A stretch of 33,479 nt of DNA from contig JAISTC010000135.1 in NCBI GenBank assembly GCA_031272805.1, positions 1 to 33,479 on the forward strand, given 5' to 3'. Position 1 is the first letter of the stretch. Each line of letters starts with the position of its first letter. The stretch comes from Propionibacteriaceae bacterium. Its GTDB lineage: Bacteria > Actinomycetota > Actinomycetes > Propionibacteriales > Propionibacteriaceae. Below are positions 31,893-33,479 of the stretch, in pieces. The notes under the pieces are model-generated. The model was not told the DNA's origin. It did not search any database and worked only from the letters and a program-made list of their open reading frames with translations. The position numbers were made by a program, and so were the translations under genes.

Positions 31893-32680
31893 AGCGTCAC
31901 CCTTTGCCAGTCGGGCAGGTTGGCGTACATCGCCTTGTAGTAGTCCGCCAGCTCGAGCTGGCTGGCGGCCGCCTCGTCCACGATGACCGTGGCGTGCTCG
32001 TGCATCTGGAGCACCGAGCCGGGCCACATCGACGTCACCGGGCCCTCCACGATGGCCTTGACCGCCTTCGCCTTGTGCTCCCCCGACGCCACGAGGGCGA
32101 CGTGGCGGGCGTCGAGGATCGTGCCGAGGCCCTGCGTCAGGCAGTGGTACGGCACCTCGTCCAGGGAGTTGAAGAAGCGCTGGTTGTCCAGGCGGGTTTG
32201 GTGGGTCAGCGTCTTGATGCGCGTCCGCGAGGCCAGCGAGCTGGTCGGCTCGTTGAAGCCGATGTGGCCGTTCGAGCCGACGCCGAGGATCTGGATGTCG
32301 ACGCCGCCGGCGGCCTTGATCGCGGCCTCGTAGTCGAGGGCGGCCTGCTGGAGGTCGGCGGCGAAGCCGTTGGGGACGTGGACGCGCGCCGGGTCGAGGC
32401 CGAGGGGCTCCGTCACGGTCCGGCGGATCGTGTCCTTGTAGCTCTCCGGATGGCCCTCGGGCAGGCCGACGTACTCGTCCAGGGCGAACGCGCTGGCCTC
32501 GGAGAGGTCCAGCTTCCCCTGCGCCACGAGGTCGGCCAGGACGGCGTAGGCCCGCAGCGGCGAGGAACCGGTGGCGACGCCGATGACGACCTTCGGGCCG
32601 ACCCAGCGGGCGACCTGGGCGATCTTGGCGGCGGTGTAGCGGCCGGCCTCGTCCTCGTTGGCGCAGATAATGACATCCAT
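31889..32680 (-). CDS. nagB: Glucosamine-6-phosphate deaminase
   Basis: Converts glucosamine 6-phosphate to fructose 6-phosphate and ammonia. The protein is 263 residues, matching the family. Seen: VVIGVATGSSPLRAYAVL (about 32-49), the phosphate loop; SAFALDEYVGLPEGHPESY with the catalytic Asp; ILGVGSNGHIGFNEPTSSLASRTRIKTLT (about 130-158) with the catalytic His/Glu relay; and LTQGLGTILDARHVALVASGEHKAKAV. ATG 32680 starts MDVIICANEDEAGRY and is preceded by AGGAAGAAG. It is 22 nt downstream of the histidine-phosphatase stop and overlaps nagA by 4 nt, so the three form one operon. Confidence 0.96.
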   Translation of the reverse strand: MDVIICANEDEAGRYTAAKIAQVARWVGPKVVIGVATGSSPLRAYAVLADLVAQGKLDLSEASAFALDEYVGLPEGHPESYKDTIRRTVTEPLGLDPARVHVPNGFAADLQQAALDYEAAIKAAGGVDIQILGVGSNGHIGFNEPTSSLASRTRIKTLTHQTRLDNQRFFNSLDEVPYHCLTQGLGTILDARHVALVASGEHKAKAVKAIVEGPVTSMWPGSVLQMHEHATVIVDEAAASQLELADYYKAMYANLPDWQRVTL

Positions 32681-32702
32681 TTGTCGGGCTTCTTCCTGCC
32701 GG

Positions 32703-33353
32703 TCAGCCGGCGGTCGTGTGGGCGGTGATGGCCGACTCCACGTCGGCCTCGTCGAGGTGGGAGTCCACGAGGTACTCGGTCGTCCAGCGCTCGACCAGCC
32801 AGCGGCCCGTCGAGTTCTCGAGCACGACGTGGGCCGTGTTGGCCAGGAACCAGAGACTACCTGGATCCTCCGGGAGCCGGTCACCCAGGGCGGCGGTCAG
32901 CCAGACGCGGAGCGCGCCGCCGTGGCTGACGACCGCGGCGGTGGCCGCGCCGGACGCGGCGATCCGGTCGACCGCGCGGGTGAAGCGGGCGAAGAACTCC
33001 AGGCCGGTCTCGGCGCCGGGCATGCGGACGTTCGGGTCGTGCGCCCACTGGCGGATGACCGTGACGTACGGGCGCCACTCGCCATTCTCATAGTCGCCCG
33101 CCTGGATCTCGCGGAGGCCGGGCTCGACCTGCGTGGCGAGGCCGCGCGCGGCCGCCAGCGGCGCCGCGGTCTCCTGGGCGCGGACGAGGTCGGAACTCCA
33201 GACGGCGTCGATGGGCTCGTCGGCCAACGTCGTCACGAGGCGCGCGGCCTGGTCGCGGCCGGTCGCGGACAGGGGGGCGCCAGGGGGAGCGGTGTCGATG
33301 GCGTGGCTCGCATTGGCGGCCGTCTCGCCGTGGCGGATCAGGATCAAACGCAC
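32703..33353 (-). CDS. Histidine phosphatase (phosphoglycerate-mutase-like) family protein
   Basis: A 216-residue member of the branch 1 histidine phosphatase superfamily, which uses a phospho-His intermediate. Seen: VRLILIRHGETAANASHAID (residues 1-20) with the RHGE catalytic His; LSATGRDQAARL; VWSSDLVRAQETAAPLA; VEPGLREIQAGDYENGE with the catalytic Glu region; and TAAVVSHGGALRVWL with the second His. The substrate is unknown. As first gene of an operon with nagB and nagA it may act on a sugar phosphate, by context only. I chose GTG 33353, 8 nt after TACTCT; the TTG at 33362 falls on that hexamer. Confidence 0.85.
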   Translation of the reverse strand: MRLILIRHGETAANASHAIDTAPPGAPLSATGRDQAARLVTTLADEPIDAVWSSDLVRAQETAAPLAAARGLATQVEPGLREIQAGDYENGEWRPYVTVIRQWAHDPNVRMPGAETGLEFFARFTRAVDRIAASGAATAAVVSHGGALRVWLTAALGDRLPEDPGSLWFLANTAHVVLENSTGRWLVERWTTEYLVDSHLDEADVESAITAHTTAG

Positions 33354-33361
33354 GGGACACA

Positions 33362-33367
33362 AGAGTA
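33362..33367 (-). promoter_or_regulatory. TACTCT -10 box of the histidine phosphatase-nagBA operon
   Basis: Minus-strand TACTCT, 8 nt before GTG 33353. No GntR-type operator is evident in the short upstream stretch before the hairpin repeats begin. Confidence 0.4.
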
Positions 33368-33389
33368 GCCGTTCGACCCAAGAGAGGCC

Positions 33390-33479
33390 GATGTCGAGGT
33401 GCCACGCCAGGCCGAGGTGTCAGGCCAGGCCGCGGTGTCAGGCGCCCTGGCCCTGGCGAGGCACGAGCCCGGGCCAGGG
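33390..33479 (+). repeat. Conserved-loop hairpin element, type 2, copy VI, cut by the window end
   Basis: The loop 33453-33471, CTGGCGAGGCACGAGCCCG, differs from copy IV at one base. The left arm ends CCCTGGCC (33445-33452) and the right arm GGCCAGGG (33472-33479) pairs 8/8 before the window ends. Degenerate extra arms (GGCCGAGGTGTCAGGC, GGCCGCGGTGTCAGGC) precede it from about 33410. The lower stem sequence (CCCTGG) differs from copy IV (CCCCCG), with pairing kept. Confidence 0.75.

Overview
The window is chromosomal DNA of very high G+C from an actinobacterium. This rests on a WhiB2-type iron-sulfur regulator, a DUF4192 protein, a DUF5719 protein next to a giant membrane glycosyltransferase, an LCP protein, a eukaryote-type NADP isocitrate dehydrogenase, and two surface proteins ending in LAxTG sorting signals. 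I cannot name the genus. I see no rRNA, tRNA, insertion sequence, prophage or CRISPR array.

Layout. Positions 1-2357 hold most of leuS (minus). A VIT/CCC1-type metal transporter (2533-3243) and an anchored hypothetical protein (3275-4021) follow on plus. Next come a REPIN-like palindrome pair and two DnaA-box-like sites, then DUF4192 and a PfkB sugar kinase. A cell-envelope block on minus runs from about 14.8 kb down to 6.3 kb: LCP, manC, a small membrane protein, whiB2, the giant glycosyltransferase and DUF5719. Beyond it lie purE, maf, a lipoprotein and birA. Two modular surface proteins occupy 17611-22318. metG and a phosphotransferase (minus) are followed by a CNNM/CorC membrane protein, icd and ridA (plus), purU (minus), a P-loop kinase (plus), and a minus operon of a histidine phosphatase, nagB and nagA.

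How the genes work together. manC supplies GDP-mannose, and the glycosyltransferase and LCP protein plausibly assemble and attach envelope glycopolymers. The surface proteins are expected to be fixed to the wall by a class E sortase encoded elsewhere. nagB and nagA recycle amino sugars. The rest is housekeeping: two tRNA synthetases, biotin ligase, purine and one-carbon enzymes, and a TCA enzyme.

The most unusual content is between the genes. A dispersed family of long imperfect hairpins has variable stems but a strongly conserved apical loop with core GCGAGGNACGAGC, in both orientations. It occurs at 15.5, 27.1-27.3, 29.0-29.2 and 33.4 kb, with one hybrid copy and stray duplicated arms. A 61-bp near-perfect palindrome with a related partial copy lies between the LCP gene and manC, in an AT-shifted patch with T-tracts on the minus strand. 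Many genes also show a TANNNT hexamer, often TACGCT, ending 6-8 nt before the start codon, which suggests leaderless transcription.
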